From Bacillota bacterium (GTDB lineage: Bacteria; Bacillota; Clostridia; Lachnospirales; Lachnospiraceae): a stretch of 64,000 bases of DNA. This document shows, piece by piece, positions 17,749 through 27,781 of this stretch; within the stretch, counting starts at the first letter, position 1; each line of letters starts with the position of its first letter. The notes under the pieces are model-generated. The model did not search any database and was not told the origin of the DNA. It saw nothing but the letters and a program-made list of their open reading frames with translations. The stretch spans positions 30,639 to 94,638 of the forward strand of contig JAEYPP010000057.1 in the NCBI GenBank assembly GCA_023410575.1. Direction: 5' to 3'. The translations under genes were made by a program, and so were the position numbers.

Positions 17749-17778
17749 ATAATAACATATTCAATCGTCTTTTGTAAA
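17749..17778 (-). promoter_or_regulatory. rpsO promoter
   Basis: TTTACA (17778-17773), 18 bases, TATTAT (17754-17749) with a TGT extension on the minus strand, starting just after the nptA-like stop. Confidence 0.6.
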
Positions 17779-17797
17779 GGGGTAATTTCAAAATGCT

Positions 17798-19468
17798 CTA
17801 GTTGTTACTACCCTTTTCTTTTTCTGGATCTTCTTCGAGAATAGAAAATGCAATATTGGTGCCGTGGTCAGCAACACGCTCCAGATTTGATAATAAATCA
17901 GAGAATACCATACCTGTCTCTGCATCGCACTTATTTTTTGTTAATCGAATCACGTGATTTTGCTGGAACTTACGCTCCATAGTATCGATTTCATTCTCCA
18001 TAACGAGAATTTCATCTAAATGTTCTTGTGTATTCTTCTCGAACATTTCAAGAGAATATTTTAATAACTTTTCTACCGTTACTGACATTTGATGAACCTC
18101 ATTGATTGCTTCTTCACTAAATTTTAGTTTATCGTCTGCTGCCTGCTTCGCAAAATCTGCAATATTCTCAGCATGATCGCCAATACGTTCAATATCATTT
18201 ACAACATGGAATAAACTACCGAGCATTTTTTCATCATCAATTGGAAGCGATGATTGATTCACTTTTACAAGATATTTTGTAATTTCTTTGTTTAAATAGT
18301 TTATAGCATTCTCTGTCTTATATACTACTGGAAGAAGATCTTGTTTATTTTCAATCAGCCCACGTAGAGCAGTATTTAAATTATCAAATGCCAATTCACC
18401 CATACGAACGATTTCTTTTATTGCATTCGGTATCGCAACACTCGTTTGGGAATTGTGTTCATTAATATACTCAAGATGAACCTGATTAATGACTGCATCT
18501 TCTCCTGGGACTATCTTCTCAGCTAACCTTACAATGTATTTCATAAATGGGAAGCAAATTATTACTTGGAATACTTTAAACAACACATGAGTATTTGCAA
18601 CCTGTCGCTTAATTGATTCATTTACTCCATCAACCATAGCACCAGAACCAGAGATAGAAACAATGAAAGATTCAATCTGATTGCCAAAGAATTGAAGAAT
18701 AATAAAAATAGCTAAAGATCCATAGATATTAACAATAAAATGAATCCAAGCGGATCTCTTTGCTATCTTCTTACTACCGATACTAGCAAGTAGTGCTGAT
18801 ACACAAGAACCCATATTGCATCCAAGGATTATGTAGAAACTCATATGTAATGGAATTAAACCTTGAGCTGCCATAATTAAAACAATACCTACTGTTGCAG
18901 AAGAACTCTGAACAACCGCTGTTATCGCAAAACCAACCAATACAGCAATATAACCGTAATCCATAGATTGAAGCAAGTCCATAATCTTTGGTGATGATTT
19001 TAACACTTCCATGCTGTCTGACATAACACTCATACCAAAGAACAAGATACCAAAACCAAGAACCACTTCTCCAATATGCTTCACCATTGGCTTCTTCATA
19101 AACATAACCATGCATACACCAGCCATAAGGAACAAAGGTGCTACTGCAGATAGATTAAATGCAATGAGTTGAGCCGTAACGGTCGTACCGATGTTAGCAC
19201 CTAGAATAACTCCTGCTGCCTGCATTAAGTTCAACAATCCAGCATTAACAAAACTAACAACTAATACAGTAGTTGCACTTGACGACTGTATTACAGCTGT
19301 AAATAAAATACCAACAATCATACCAATGAAACGGTTTTTCGTACACATTTCAAGGATTTTTCTTAACCTTGCACCAGCCGCTTTTTCGAGGCCATCGCTC
19401 ATAAGCTTCATTCCATATAAGAATAATCCAAGCCCTGCAACTAATCCCAATATACTTTCTAAATTCAT
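17798..19468 (-). CDS. Na+/phosphate cotransporter with C-terminal PhoU-like domain
   Basis: 556 residues. Residues 1 to about 310 contain the duplicated NptA/YjbB membrane domain, each half with its QSSSAT motif (IQSSSATTVLVVSF and VQSSSATVGIVLI) and GANIGTT/GCNMGS loops. Residues from about 340 to 550 are helical, charged and PhoU-like, with IERIGDHAENIADFA and LERVADHGTNIAF. The family moves phosphate with sodium, often outward. The AGGAG-type site precedes the ATG. It is not part of a pst operon; it sits between a MocR-type gene and rpsO. Confidence 0.92.
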   Translation of the reverse strand: MNLESILGLVAGLGLFLYGMKLMSDGLEKAAGARLRKILEMCTKNRFIGMIVGILFTAVIQSSSATTVLVVSFVNAGLLNLMQAAGVILGANIGTTVTAQLIAFNLSAVAPLFLMAGVCMVMFMKKPMVKHIGEVVLGFGILFFGMSVMSDSMEVLKSSPKIMDLLQSMDYGYIAVLVGFAITAVVQSSSATVGIVLIMAAQGLIPLHMSFYIILGCNMGSCVSALLASIGSKKIAKRSAWIHFIVNIYGSLAIFIILQFFGNQIESFIVSISGSGAMVDGVNESIKRQVANTHVLFKVFQVIICFPFMKYIVRLAEKIVPGEDAVINQVHLEYINEHNSQTSVAIPNAIKEIVRMGELAFDNLNTALRGLIENKQDLLPVVYKTENAINYLNKEITKYLVKVNQSSLPIDDEKMLGSLFHVVNDIERIGDHAENIADFAKQAADDKLKFSEEAINEVHQMSVTVEKLLKYSLEMFEKNTQEHLDEILVMENEIDTMERKFQQNHVIRLTKNKCDAETGMVFSDLLSNLERVADHGTNIAFSILEEDPEKEKGSNN

Positions 19469-19691
19469 AATACTTTCTTCTCCTTTGAAGATAATGTAAA
19501 AATAAATCTATTACTTTTACTTTATAATACTAGCTTATAAGTTACAAGAGAATTATTAATATTCGGCGATTTGACGTTTTTATCTGCTACAGTTTGCTCT
19601 ATTTATACATTTTATACTATATTATGCAATAATAATGTTAGTCCTTATAATATCTTCGATAAAAAAACACAACTCTTAAACTTGAATCATA

Positions 19692-21104
19692 CTAATCATT
19701 AATTAAATTATGTTGTTTCATCGTTTCATATAGTAAATGGACACCCTCTTCAATTTGTGACTCCGTTAAGTTAGCAAATCCGAAGAGTACCGTTGGATAC
19801 TTTGTTCGCTTTCCATCTAAGTAATGGCGATTTAGTCCATATAGTTGAATATCCACTGTTTGAGCAAGTGCAATTAAACTTTCTTCTGTTATGTCAAGAA
19901 AAAATTCTACCACAAGATGTAAGCCAGCATACTCACCGGTTATTCTAATTTGATTTTGAAATAATTTTAAGGAACGTAATAAACTATCGTGCTTAGATTT
20001 ATATCGAGTTCTCATCTTATTTACATGTCGTTCGAAGAACCCACCATTAATAAACTGACACATAATAGCTTGATCAATTCTAGAAACTGTTGAAGCATAG
20101 TAAGAAAAGGATTGATGATAATGATTCATCAAAACTTTTGGTAGCACCATATATCCCATACGAATTGCTGGAGCGATTGCTCGTGAAAACGTACCAATAT
20201 AAATCACATGATCATTTTGGTCAATCCCTTGAAGAGATGGTATTGGTTTTCCTTTATATCGAAACTCTGAATCGTGATCATCTTCAATGATATATCGATT
20301 TTCTTTTTCACTTGCCCAAGAAAGCAACTCTAAACGCTTACTAATTGGCATCACAACTCCTAACGGATACTGATGTGACGGTGTTACATAACATAATTCA
20401 CAACCACAGTTCCTTAATTGAGTGATATCAATTCCATCTTTTTTTACATCAATTGCAGAAACCTTAACCCCAAGCCCATTAAAAATCTGATAGGCCCTTT
20501 TATAAGAAGGATTCTCCATTCCAATCGATTCTACAGGTTTAAGTATTTGTATTAATAATTGCAATAAATAATCCGTTCCAGCTCCAATAATCAATTGTTC
20601 CGGCTCTACTCTCACACCACGTGAGGAGTGAAGATATCGTCCAATCGATTCACGTAATGACATATCTCCTTGACTTTGTCCAAGAAGGAAAAGATTTTGA
20701 TTCATATCATTCATACATTGATTACTTAGCCTTCGCCAAGTTGCAAATGGAAATTCATTAATATCTACGGTAAATGGACTAAAATCAAATCTCATCTTTT
20801 TCTCATGGAGTGATACCTTTTTATTATGCTCTACAACCACATCGGGTAGAGCAACTAAATCTCCTATTTTAGATACATAATAGCCACTCTTTGGTTTTGT
20901 TTCGATATACCCTTCTGACACTAACTGACTATAGGCAAGCTCAACCGTACTCCTGCTAATTTGCAGATTCGAACTCAACCCCCTTGTTGAAGGAAGTTTG
21001 GTTGCTACGGAAAGCTTGCCTATTTTTATCTCATTCTTTAAGTATTGATAAATTTGTTCATACAATGGAACACTTGATCCTGCATTTAGCGGGATAATTA
21101 ACAT
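19692..21104 (-). CDS. MocR-family GntR/aminotransferase-like regulator with Arg at the PLP-lysine position
   Basis: 470 residues. A GntR winged helix (about 10-80, LPSTRGLSSNLQISRSTVEL) is joined to a class I aminotransferase fold (about 105-465) with ENPSYKRAYQIF, CYVTPSHQYPLG and EDDHDSEFRY, as in GabR/PdxR. At the spot where the family has the Schiff-base lysine (GTFSK), the sequence reads YIGTFSRAIAPAIRMGYMV: Arg308, codon CGA at 20181-20183. It therefore should not form the normal internal aldimine with PLP. It may bind PLP weakly, another ligand, or act constitutively. AAGGAG lies just before the ATG. The target is unknown; it follows ribF but is not functionally tied to it. Confidence 0.88.
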   Translation of the reverse strand: MLIIPLNAGSSVPLYEQIYQYLKNEIKIGKLSVATKLPSTRGLSSNLQISRSTVELAYSQLVSEGYIETKPKSGYYVSKIGDLVALPDVVVEHNKKVSLHEKKMRFDFSPFTVDINEFPFATWRRLSNQCMNDMNQNLFLLGQSQGDMSLRESIGRYLHSSRGVRVEPEQLIIGAGTDYLLQLLIQILKPVESIGMENPSYKRAYQIFNGLGVKVSAIDVKKDGIDITQLRNCGCELCYVTPSHQYPLGVVMPISKRLELLSWASEKENRYIIEDDHDSEFRYKGKPIPSLQGIDQNDHVIYIGTFSRAIAPAIRMGYMVLPKVLMNHYHQSFSYYASTVSRIDQAIMCQFINGGFFERHVNKMRTRYKSKHDSLLRSLKLFQNQIRITGEYAGLHLVVEFFLDITEESLIALAQTVDIQLYGLNRHYLDGKRTKYPTVLFGFANLTESQIEEGVHLLYETMKQHNLIND

Positions 21105-21116
21105 ATCAACAACTCC

Positions 21117-22046
21117 TTAAAGTAGTTCTCCATAATGAAAGTAGTTTTTTGTGAATTCAATATCTTTTTGCATACATTCTGTTAACTGCTGTACAGAATC
21201 AAATTTACATTCTGCACGTTCAAAGGTATACAATTCTACCTCAATCTTACGACCATATAAGTCATCATGAAAATCAAACATATGTGTTTCGACTCCAATC
21301 TGACCACTATGTTCCACGGTTGGCTTACATCCAATATTCGTAACACCATGATAAGCTTTCCCCTCAAAGCGTACAATCGAGGCGTAAACACCGTTTGGCG
21401 GTAATAATTTATGAGTTTCAGGCAACAAATTCACCGTTGGAATCTCTAGAGTACGTCCTAACTGTCTGCCATATACAACTTCACCCATAATAGTATATGG
21501 ATGGCCTAACATCTCATTAACATATTCGATATTTCCTTTTTGTAATTCCTCACGAATTCTTGTACTACTAATCACGCGTCCATCAAACATTATCTTTTCA
21601 CAGACGATTACTTGGTAATCATATATGGATGCATATCGTTGTAACATTGTAACATCACCACGGCGTTTACGGCCAAATCGATAATCGTTACCAACCACAA
21701 TAATTTTTGTATCTAATTGTTTTACTAATATTTGCTCAATAAACTCTTCCGGCTCTATATTGGCAGATTCTTTCGTAAATGGATACGAAATTAAGACCTG
21801 AGGTCCATCTGTACTTAATAAGCTTTTCTTTTCCTCTTCTGTATAGATTAAATCGATTTCTCTCTCCGAAAACAAATTTCCAGGATGATAATCAAATGTA
21901 AACATAACTGAGGTAAATCCAAGTTTTTCGTACTTAGCAAGATACGAAAGAAGTAATTGATGTCCTCGATGTAGTCCATCAAATTTTCCCAATGTCACAC
22001 AAGAGTTATGATATTGAAATTCTGTTTTACCACAAATGTAATCCAT
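21117..22046 (-). CDS. ribF: Bifunctional riboflavin kinase / FAD synthetase
   Basis: 309 residues, normal length. The N-terminal nucleotidyltransferase domain (about 15-170) carries VTLGKFDGLHRGHQ and SSTRIREELQKGN; the C-terminal riboflavin kinase domain (about 180-305) carries GRTLEIPTVNL and GVYASIV. It converts riboflavin to FMN and FAD. It lies 17 bases behind truB at the end of the nusA operon, the standard place for ribF in Firmicutes. Confidence 0.97.
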   Translation of the reverse strand: MDYICGKTEFQYHNSCVTLGKFDGLHRGHQLLLSYLAKYEKLGFTSVMFTFDYHPGNLFSEREIDLIYTEEEKKSLLSTDGPQVLISYPFTKESANIEPEEFIEQILVKQLDTKIIVVGNDYRFGRKRRGDVTMLQRYASIYDYQVIVCEKIMFDGRVISSTRIREELQKGNIEYVNEMLGHPYTIMGEVVYGRQLGRTLEIPTVNLLPETHKLLPPNGVYASIVRFEGKAYHGVTNIGCKPTVEHSGQIGVETHMFDFHDDLYGRKIEVELYTFERAECKFDSVQQLTECMQKDIEFTKNYFHYGELL

Positions 22047-22063
22047 TCTTTAATCCCAACTTT

Positions 22064-22990
22064 CTATTGCAGAAACATTTTCACCGGCTTAAAACACTGT
22101 TCTGCTACTTTATACTCATAAATCCCGGTAAAGGTGTTTTTACTGTCATAGACAAGTACTTCAAAGTCAGCATCAAACGCAGTATTTGATTTAAGTTTTA
22201 ACTGCTGTTTTCTTAATGCATTCCCGTTCCATAAAAATCGATCAGCTTCCTCCTTTGCTACTGCCTTCATCAAATTTGGAAACATGTAGTCAACCGGAAT
22301 TAACACCTGAGCAATTTGATTTTGTTGAACCAATTGTTCAATTTGACTCAGTTTTAAACTTTCTGACAACTCAAATACACTTACCTTTGTACGAAGTAAA
22401 CTCTTCATACAGCCACCACAACCTAAAGTTTCACCGATATCTTTACATAAGGTACGGATGTAGGTTCCTTTAGAACAACATACTGACATCCTCACTGCGC
22501 GTACATGAGAAGGATTGGATTCTTCCATCATATATTCTAATATCTCTATCGAATGTATGGTAACCGGTCTTGCCTTGCGTTCAATCACAGTACCCTTTCG
22601 CGCTAATTCGTATAAACGTTGACCATTAACCTTAAGTGCTGAATACATTGGAGGCACCTGATGATATTGACCAATGAATTTACGAATAACCCCCTCAACT
22701 TCTTCTTTTGTTGAATTCACATCAGATGTTGTTAAAACGCAACCCGTCATATCCTCAGTATCCGTTGTAATACCAAGGTACAACACTGCTTCATAAACCT
22801 TATCCTTATCGGTTAGTAGATCACAGAGTTTTGTCGCATTGCCAACACATACTGGTAATACCCCCTCTGCATCAGGATCCAATGTACCTGTGTGACCGAT
22901 TTTTCTAGTCTTTAAAATTCCTCGAAGCTTAGCACATACATCAAAGGAAGTAAAACCCTTTTCTTTATATACATTAATAATCCCATTCAT
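22064..22990 (-). CDS. truB: tRNA pseudouridine-55 synthase
   Basis: 308 residues. INVYKEKGFTSFDVCAKLR, the catalytic GHTGTLDPDAEGVLPV with its aspartate, and CSKGTYIRTLCKDIGE are diagnostic. It makes the T-loop pseudouridine of tRNA. It starts 1 base after the nrnA stop, so translation is probably coupled. The C-terminus is a short PUA-like extension. Confidence 0.97.
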   Translation of the reverse strand: MNGIINVYKEKGFTSFDVCAKLRGILKTRKIGHTGTLDPDAEGVLPVCVGNATKLCDLLTDKDKVYEAVLYLGITTDTEDMTGCVLTTSDVNSTKEEVEGVIRKFIGQYHQVPPMYSALKVNGQRLYELARKGTVIERKARPVTIHSIEILEYMMEESNPSHVRAVRMSVCCSKGTYIRTLCKDIGETLGCGGCMKSLLRTKVSVFELSESLKLSQIEQLVQQNQIAQVLIPVDYMFPNLMKAVAKEEADRFLWNGNALRKQQLKLKSNTAFDADFEVLVYDSKNTFTGIYEYKVAEQCFKPVKMFLQ

Positions 22991-22991
22991 C

Positions 22992-23975
22992 TTATTGGCT
23001 TACCTTTTCATTACTTTGCTTGAGCTGATGTTCAATCCAAATCGTTAAATTATTCAAAACATCATGATAGGAACCCTTCATATTACATCCAGCGGCCTTA
23101 ATATGACCACCACCGCCAAAAAATACTGCTATCTTACTTACATCTACAATTCCATTGGAACGCATACTGACTTTATATTCTTGTACACCATCTTCACGAA
23201 CTAAGATTGCAACTTCTACACCTTTAGTAACTCGAAGCTGATCGATAATACCATCTAGGTCAGAAGGTACAACACCATAAAACTCCTGTTCTTTCTTACT
23301 AATACTTCCGATGATAATCTTACCGTCAAGGATTAACATACTTTCCATCAGACATCTTCCTAGAATCTGATTTTGAATATAAGTCTTCTGATAAAAGGTT
23401 TCATCAATAATTTTTGAAGGCTGTGCACCTAAACTGATTAACTTACCTGCAATACACATTGTCTTTTCTGACGTATTAGAATGCTTGAATACTCCTGTAT
23501 CATGAACAATTCCCAAGTACAAAGCAATCGCTGTTGAAGTCGGAATGCATTCTACATCGAATAAGTCAAATAATACTTCACAAGTTGAACTTGCTTCTAA
23601 ATTCATAATAGTCTGATCAGCAAAGCCTGTATTGCTAATATGATGATCGATGTTGATTACTGTCTTAGCTTCCATTGCGTATTTTTGTGCTAGACCTAAT
23701 CGATCTAAGCTTCCACAGTCAAGTGCAAAAAAAACATCATATGCTTTCACATCAGGGTAATCTTGCTGCACCTTGTCTGCTCCTACAAGAAATTTATATT
23801 CCTCTGGAACAGCTTCAAGATACATATCAATCACCTTACTACCATCTCGGTTATAGTTAGCCATAAGGTATTCATACAGACCAACATTAGAGCCAACGCA
23901 ATCCCCATCGGGTCTTATATGGCCTGTAATTCCAATCCTTTTTGCATTCTGTAATAATTTTTTTAAATCCTTCAT
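22992..23975 (-). CDS. nrnA: DHH-family oligoribonuclease / pAp phosphatase NrnA
   Basis: 327 residues from the ATG at 23975, which has GAGGG seven bases upstream; the frame extends nine codons further to 24002 without a site. Motifs: GHIRPDGDCVGS, DCGSLDRLG, NIDHHISNTGFAD (the DHH triad) and the C-terminal DHHA1 signature GGGGHIKAAG. The enzyme finishes RNA decay by removing nucleotides from very short RNAs and hydrolyses pAp. Placement between rbfA and truB is common in Firmicutes. Confidence 0.94.
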   Translation of the reverse strand: MKDLKKLLQNAKRIGITGHIRPDGDCVGSNVGLYEYLMANYNRDGSKVIDMYLEAVPEEYKFLVGADKVQQDYPDVKAYDVFFALDCGSLDRLGLAQKYAMEAKTVINIDHHISNTGFADQTIMNLEASSTCEVLFDLFDVECIPTSTAIALYLGIVHDTGVFKHSNTSEKTMCIAGKLISLGAQPSKIIDETFYQKTYIQNQILGRCLMESMLILDGKIIIGSISKKEQEFYGVVPSDLDGIIDQLRVTKGVEVAILVREDGVQEYKVSMRSNGIVDVSKIAVFFGGGGHIKAAGCNMKGSYHDVLNNLTIWIEHQLKQSNEKVSQ

Positions 23976-24027
23976 TCCAACACCCTCTTCTATATGCCCC
24001 ATCTTACGAAGGCCCGTTACAATTAAA

Positions 24028-24420
24028 TTACTCTTTTGTTTCTTCTTTTTTAGTCACTTCTGAGACTGAGTGGGAATTTACTTCATCGATCAATCGACTC
24101 ATTTTTATCCCATATTCAATACTTTGATCAGCAACAAATAATAACTCTGGAGTATTACGAAGATTAATTGAACGTGCAAGTTGGCTCCTTAAGAATGGTG
24201 CTGCTGACTTTAGACCTTTTAATGTATCCTTTTGTGACTCTTCATCACCAAGTACACTAATATAGACTTTTGCTGACTTTAAATCAGGAGCCACTTCGAC
24301 ATTAACAATACTCGTCATAGGGTTGATTCTAGGGTCTTTTAATTCCCTAGAAATCAACATACTTAATTCTTTTTGAACTTCTTGATTAATTCTGGTGTTC
24401 TTAATACTATTTTTTCTCAT
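24028..24420 (-). CDS. rbfA: Ribosome-binding factor A
   Basis: 130 residues. RINQEVQKELSMLISRELKD, DPRI, VNVEVAPDLKSAKVYISVLG and LRSQLARSINLRNTPELLF match RbfA throughout. It binds immature 30S subunits during 16S rRNA maturation. It follows infB by 87 bases with no clear terminator, in the usual order. Confidence 0.97.
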   Translation of the reverse strand: MRKNSIKNTRINQEVQKELSMLISRELKDPRINPMTSIVNVEVAPDLKSAKVYISVLGDEESQKDTLKGLKSAAPFLRSQLARSINLRNTPELLFVADQSIEYGIKMSRLIDEVNSHSVSEVTKKEETKE

Positions 24421-24507
24421 TTTAACGCCTTAACCTTCCTTAATCTAATAACAAAATTCCATAATCATAATCTCATGAAAATTTACCATAACACTGTATA
24501 TCTCTTA

Positions 24508-27375
24508 CTAGCGAGGTACCTCAACCATCATATAGAATTCAACTTGGTCAAATTCCTGTAAGTCATTGAACTTCTCGAATACGATACCACATTCGTATCC
24601 CTTAGCAACCTCTTTCACATCATCCTTCACACGCTTTAAGGAAGCTAATGGGCCATCAAAGATTTGATTTCCATCACGTGTAATACGTGCGGAGCATCCA
24701 CGAACTGCCTTACCGTCAAGAATGTAAGAACCAGCAATTGTACCAATTCCAGAAGCCTTAAATGTTGCACGAACCTCAGCATGACCAATTACTTGTTCTT
24801 CAAACTTAGGATCAAGCATACCCTTCATAGCTGCCTCTACATCCTCAATTGCATTGTAAATGACACGATATAATCTCATATCAACTTTTTCACGTTCTGC
24901 AGTCTCTCTTGCCATATTATCTGGACGAACATTAAAACCGATGATAATAGCGTTGGAAGTACATGCTAAAGTAACATCGTTTTCATTGATTGCACCAACA
25001 CCACCATGGATCACACGAACTGCTACTTCTTCATTACTAAGTTTAACTAAGCTCTGTTTCACTGCTTCTACAGAACCTTGAACATCAGCTTTGATGATAA
25101 TATTTAATTCTTTTATCTCACCTGCTTTAATCTGTGAGAATAAACCGTCTAAGGATAATTTTGCTTTTGTATCAGCTAACAAACGCTCTCTTCCTTGGAA
25201 GATGAATGCCTCAGAAATTGCACGTGCTTCTTTCTCACTATCCGTAGCAATAAATGTTTCACCCGCATTTGGTACAGAATTTAAGCCTAATATCTCAACT
25301 GGCGTCGATGGGGTAGCTTCTTTCACTCTTCTCCCCTTATCATCCATCATCGCACGAACTTTACCATAAGAAGCACCGATTGCGATATTATCACCAACTT
25401 TTAAAGTACCCTTTTGAACAAGGATTGTTGCGACAGTTCCACGACCCTTATCAAGTTCGGCTTCAATAACAATACCTCTAGCTTTACGATCTGGGTTGGC
25501 TTTTAATTCAAGTATATCTGCTGTCAAAACAATCATTTCAAGTAACTGAGGAATACCTTCCTTTGTATGAGCAGAAACTGGAACAAAGATTGTATCACCA
25601 CCCCAATCTTCTGCAACAAGTTCGTATTCGGTCAACTCTTGTTTTACACGTTCAATGTTCGCACCTGGTTTATCAATTTTATTGACAGCAACGATAATCT
25701 GCACCCCTGCTGCTTTTGCATGGGAGATTGCCTCTACTGTTTGTGGCATAACACCATCATCAGCTGCAACTACTAAGATAGCAATATCTGTAGATTTTGC
25801 GCCACGCATTCTCATGGAAGTAAATGCTTCATGTCCTGGTGTATCAAGGAAAGTAATCTGTTCTCCATTAATTTCTACCATATATGCACCAATATGCTGA
25901 GTAATACCGCCAGCCTCTTTTGCAGTTACATGAGTAGCTCGAATAGCATCAAGTAAGGAGGTTTTACCGTGATCAACGTGACCCATAACACATACAACAG
26001 GCGGACGTTTTACCTTTAAGGAATCATCTTCTTCTTCCTCTTTTAGTAATTCCTCAACCTTATCTACAACAACCTCTTTTTCTACAATACAGTTATATTC
26101 AATTGCAATTTCTTCTGCCTCTTCAAAAGTGATTTCCTGATTAATAGAAACCATCTTACCAGCTAAGAATAGCTTCTTAACTACGGCAGAAGGAACAATT
26201 TTCATCTTATCAGCTAACTCCTTAATCGTTAATATTTCAGGAATTGTAACTGTTTTGATTTCATCTTCCTTAGGAGAATCAACAACAACTGGCTTTGGCA
26301 TAATGAAAGCACCTTTACGATTAGGATCCTTCTTACCTTTTACCACCTTAACATCATCTTGATCACGCTCATCGCGACGACCACGATTTTTATCACGATT
26401 TCTATCGTTGAAAGCTGCTGCTCTTTGTTCCTTTGTCAACTCATTGACCAAATCACTCTTTATGCTGGATTTTTCAGAAGTACGCGCATCATTTCTTTTA
26501 TTGCCAAAGCTTCTATTGTTGTAGCTAGAATCTTTATCTTTATCAAATCCTCCACCACCGTAGCCACCTGATTTTTGACTATAGCCTCCCTGACCACCTG
26601 ATCTTTGGCCGTAACCACTTTGACCTGTAGGTCTTTGACTGTAGCCACCCTGACCGGAAGGTCTTTGGTTATAACCACCTTGTGGACGGTCACCATAGGA
26701 ACGTCTTTCTCCACTGTTTTGACCTTGTGGACGATCACCATATGGACGTCTTTCCCCACTGTTTTGACCTTGTGGACGATCACCATATGGACGTCTCTCA
26801 CCATTGTACTGACCTTGTGGACGATCACCATATGGACGTCTTTCTCCATTGTTTTGGCCTTGTGGACGATCACCATATGGGCGTCTTTCTCCACTGTTTT
26901 GGCCTTGTGGACGATCACCATATGGGCGTCTTTCTCCACTGTTTTGACCATGTGGGCGTTCTTGTACTGTCCTGTTATTCCCAATTATGGAACGCTCTTG
27001 GATTGGTTTCTTTTCTATCGTATCATTCGTATGATCTGTTGGTTTACTAACAGACAAATTTCCTTGTTCACTCATGCGTTTATTTTCTCCCTGCGCTGTC
27101 ATCGCTCGCTCTTGTCTTCCTTCAGAAGCATTCTGAGGTACTTCCGTCTTTTTTTTCTGACTTCCTTCAGAAGCTTTCTGCGATACTTCCGCCTTCTTTT
27201 TCTGACTAGTTAATTGCGATCCTTTGAATTTGTTACGTACTAATGTGATTTCGTTTTCTTCTATGCTGTTTCGATAACTTTTTACATCAGAACCGTTGTG
27301 CTGTAAAAAGTTCACAATATCATTGCTGCCAACATCCAACTCTTTGGCTAACTCATGTATTTTCATCTTTGACAT
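24508..27375 (-). CDS. infB: Translation initiation factor IF-2 with repeat-rich N-terminus
   Basis: 955 residues, at the long end for Firmicutes. Residues 1-50 are the first IF2N helix module. Residues 143-233 contain six copies of a 15-residue unit GERRPYGDRPQGQNS, then GGYSQRPTGQ-like units to about 275. A second IF2N module lies near 375-425. The GTPase begins near 455 with VMGHVDHGKTSLLDAIR, then DTPGHEAFT and NKID, followed by domains II, III and C2. IF-2 brings initiator tRNA to the 30S subunit. The Arg/Gly/Tyr-rich repeats are absent from the conserved core and are probably disordered. Confidence 0.98.
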   Translation of the reverse strand: MSKMKIHELAKELDVGSNDIVNFLQHNGSDVKSYRNSIEENEITLVRNKFKGSQLTSQKKKAEVSQKASEGSQKKKTEVPQNASEGRQERAMTAQGENKRMSEQGNLSVSKPTDHTNDTIEKKPIQERSIIGNNRTVQERPHGQNSGERRPYGDRPQGQNSGERRPYGDRPQGQNNGERRPYGDRPQGQYNGERRPYGDRPQGQNSGERRPYGDRPQGQNSGERRSYGDRPQGGYNQRPSGQGGYSQRPTGQSGYGQRSGGQGGYSQKSGGYGGGGFDKDKDSSYNNRSFGNKRNDARTSEKSSIKSDLVNELTKEQRAAAFNDRNRDKNRGRRDERDQDDVKVVKGKKDPNRKGAFIMPKPVVVDSPKEDEIKTVTIPEILTIKELADKMKIVPSAVVKKLFLAGKMVSINQEITFEEAEEIAIEYNCIVEKEVVVDKVEELLKEEEEDDSLKVKRPPVVCVMGHVDHGKTSLLDAIRATHVTAKEAGGITQHIGAYMVEINGEQITFLDTPGHEAFTSMRMRGAKSTDIAILVVAADDGVMPQTVEAISHAKAAGVQIIVAVNKIDKPGANIERVKQELTEYELVAEDWGGDTIFVPVSAHTKEGIPQLLEMIVLTADILELKANPDRKARGIVIEAELDKGRGTVATILVQKGTLKVGDNIAIGASYGKVRAMMDDKGRRVKEATPSTPVEILGLNSVPNAGETFIATDSEKEARAISEAFIFQGRERLLADTKAKLSLDGLFSQIKAGEIKELNIIIKADVQGSVEAVKQSLVKLSNEEVAVRVIHGGVGAINENDVTLACTSNAIIIGFNVRPDNMARETAEREKVDMRLYRVIYNAIEDVEAAMKGMLDPKFEEQVIGHAEVRATFKASGIGTIAGSYILDGKAVRGCSARITRDGNQIFDGPLASLKRVKDDVKEVAKGYECGIVFEKFNDLQEFDQVEFYMMVEVPR
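26677..26949 (-). repeat. Six 45-bp in-frame tandem repeats in infB
   Basis: Each unit encodes GERRPYGDRPQGQNS with one or two substitutions (N, Y or S variants). The period is a multiple of three. The antisense frames of this block are also open, producing spurious ORFs. Confidence 0.92.
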
Positions 27376-27421
27376 ATATTAACTACCTCCACTTAAGGCC
27401 GTTCTCAATAATTACGGTTCA

Positions 27422-27781
27422 TCATTTCGAACTCTCCTGATTTAAATATTTCTCGATACTCTTTGCCATTCCTTCATTGTTAACCGCTAACGATGCTCGA
27501 AACTCCTTGCCAATTGCGTGTCCAAGTTCCGTTTTTTCACAGATAAAGTATATCGGTACATGATAGAAAGTACACATATTACGAAACATCTTCTTTGTAT
27601 TATCAGAAGCATCTTCCGCAACAATAACCACGAACGCCTTTCCTTCCTTCACCGACTTTTCCGTGGAAAATTCACCACTTGCCACATAACCTGCTTTTTC
27701 TGCTAATCCAAGCAATGACAACATTCGCTTCTTTGCCGTTGCCTCTACTAACATCTGTTCTTCTTTATTCGACAATGTCAT
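27422..27781 (-). CDS. ylxQ: L7Ae-family RNA-binding protein YlxQ
   Basis: 119 residues. KKRMLSLLGLAEKAGYVASG and the following KAFVVIVAEDASDNTKK and PIYFICEKTELGHAIGKEF fit the L7Ae/L30e/S12e fold that binds kink-turn RNA. The first ATG at 27781 lies inside the end of ylxR (17-base overlap), so translation is likely coupled; a later in-frame ATG is possible. Its exact role in the nusA operon is not settled for the family. Confidence 0.9.
   Translation of the reverse strand: MTLSNKEEQMLVEATAKKRMLSLLGLAEKAGYVASGEFSTEKSVKEGKAFVVIVAEDASDNTKKMFRNMCTFYHVPIYFICEKTELGHAIGKEFRASLAVNNEGMAKSIEKYLNQESSK

Noticed and set aside
26677..26949. CRISPR-like regular repeats
   Set aside because: The period is filled entirely by repeat with no variable spacers, and it is in frame within infB.
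26605..27213. Long plus-strand open frames opposite the infB N-terminus
   Set aside because: They arise from the 45-bp repeats read on the other strand; low-complexity, no ribosome binding site, and infB is certain.
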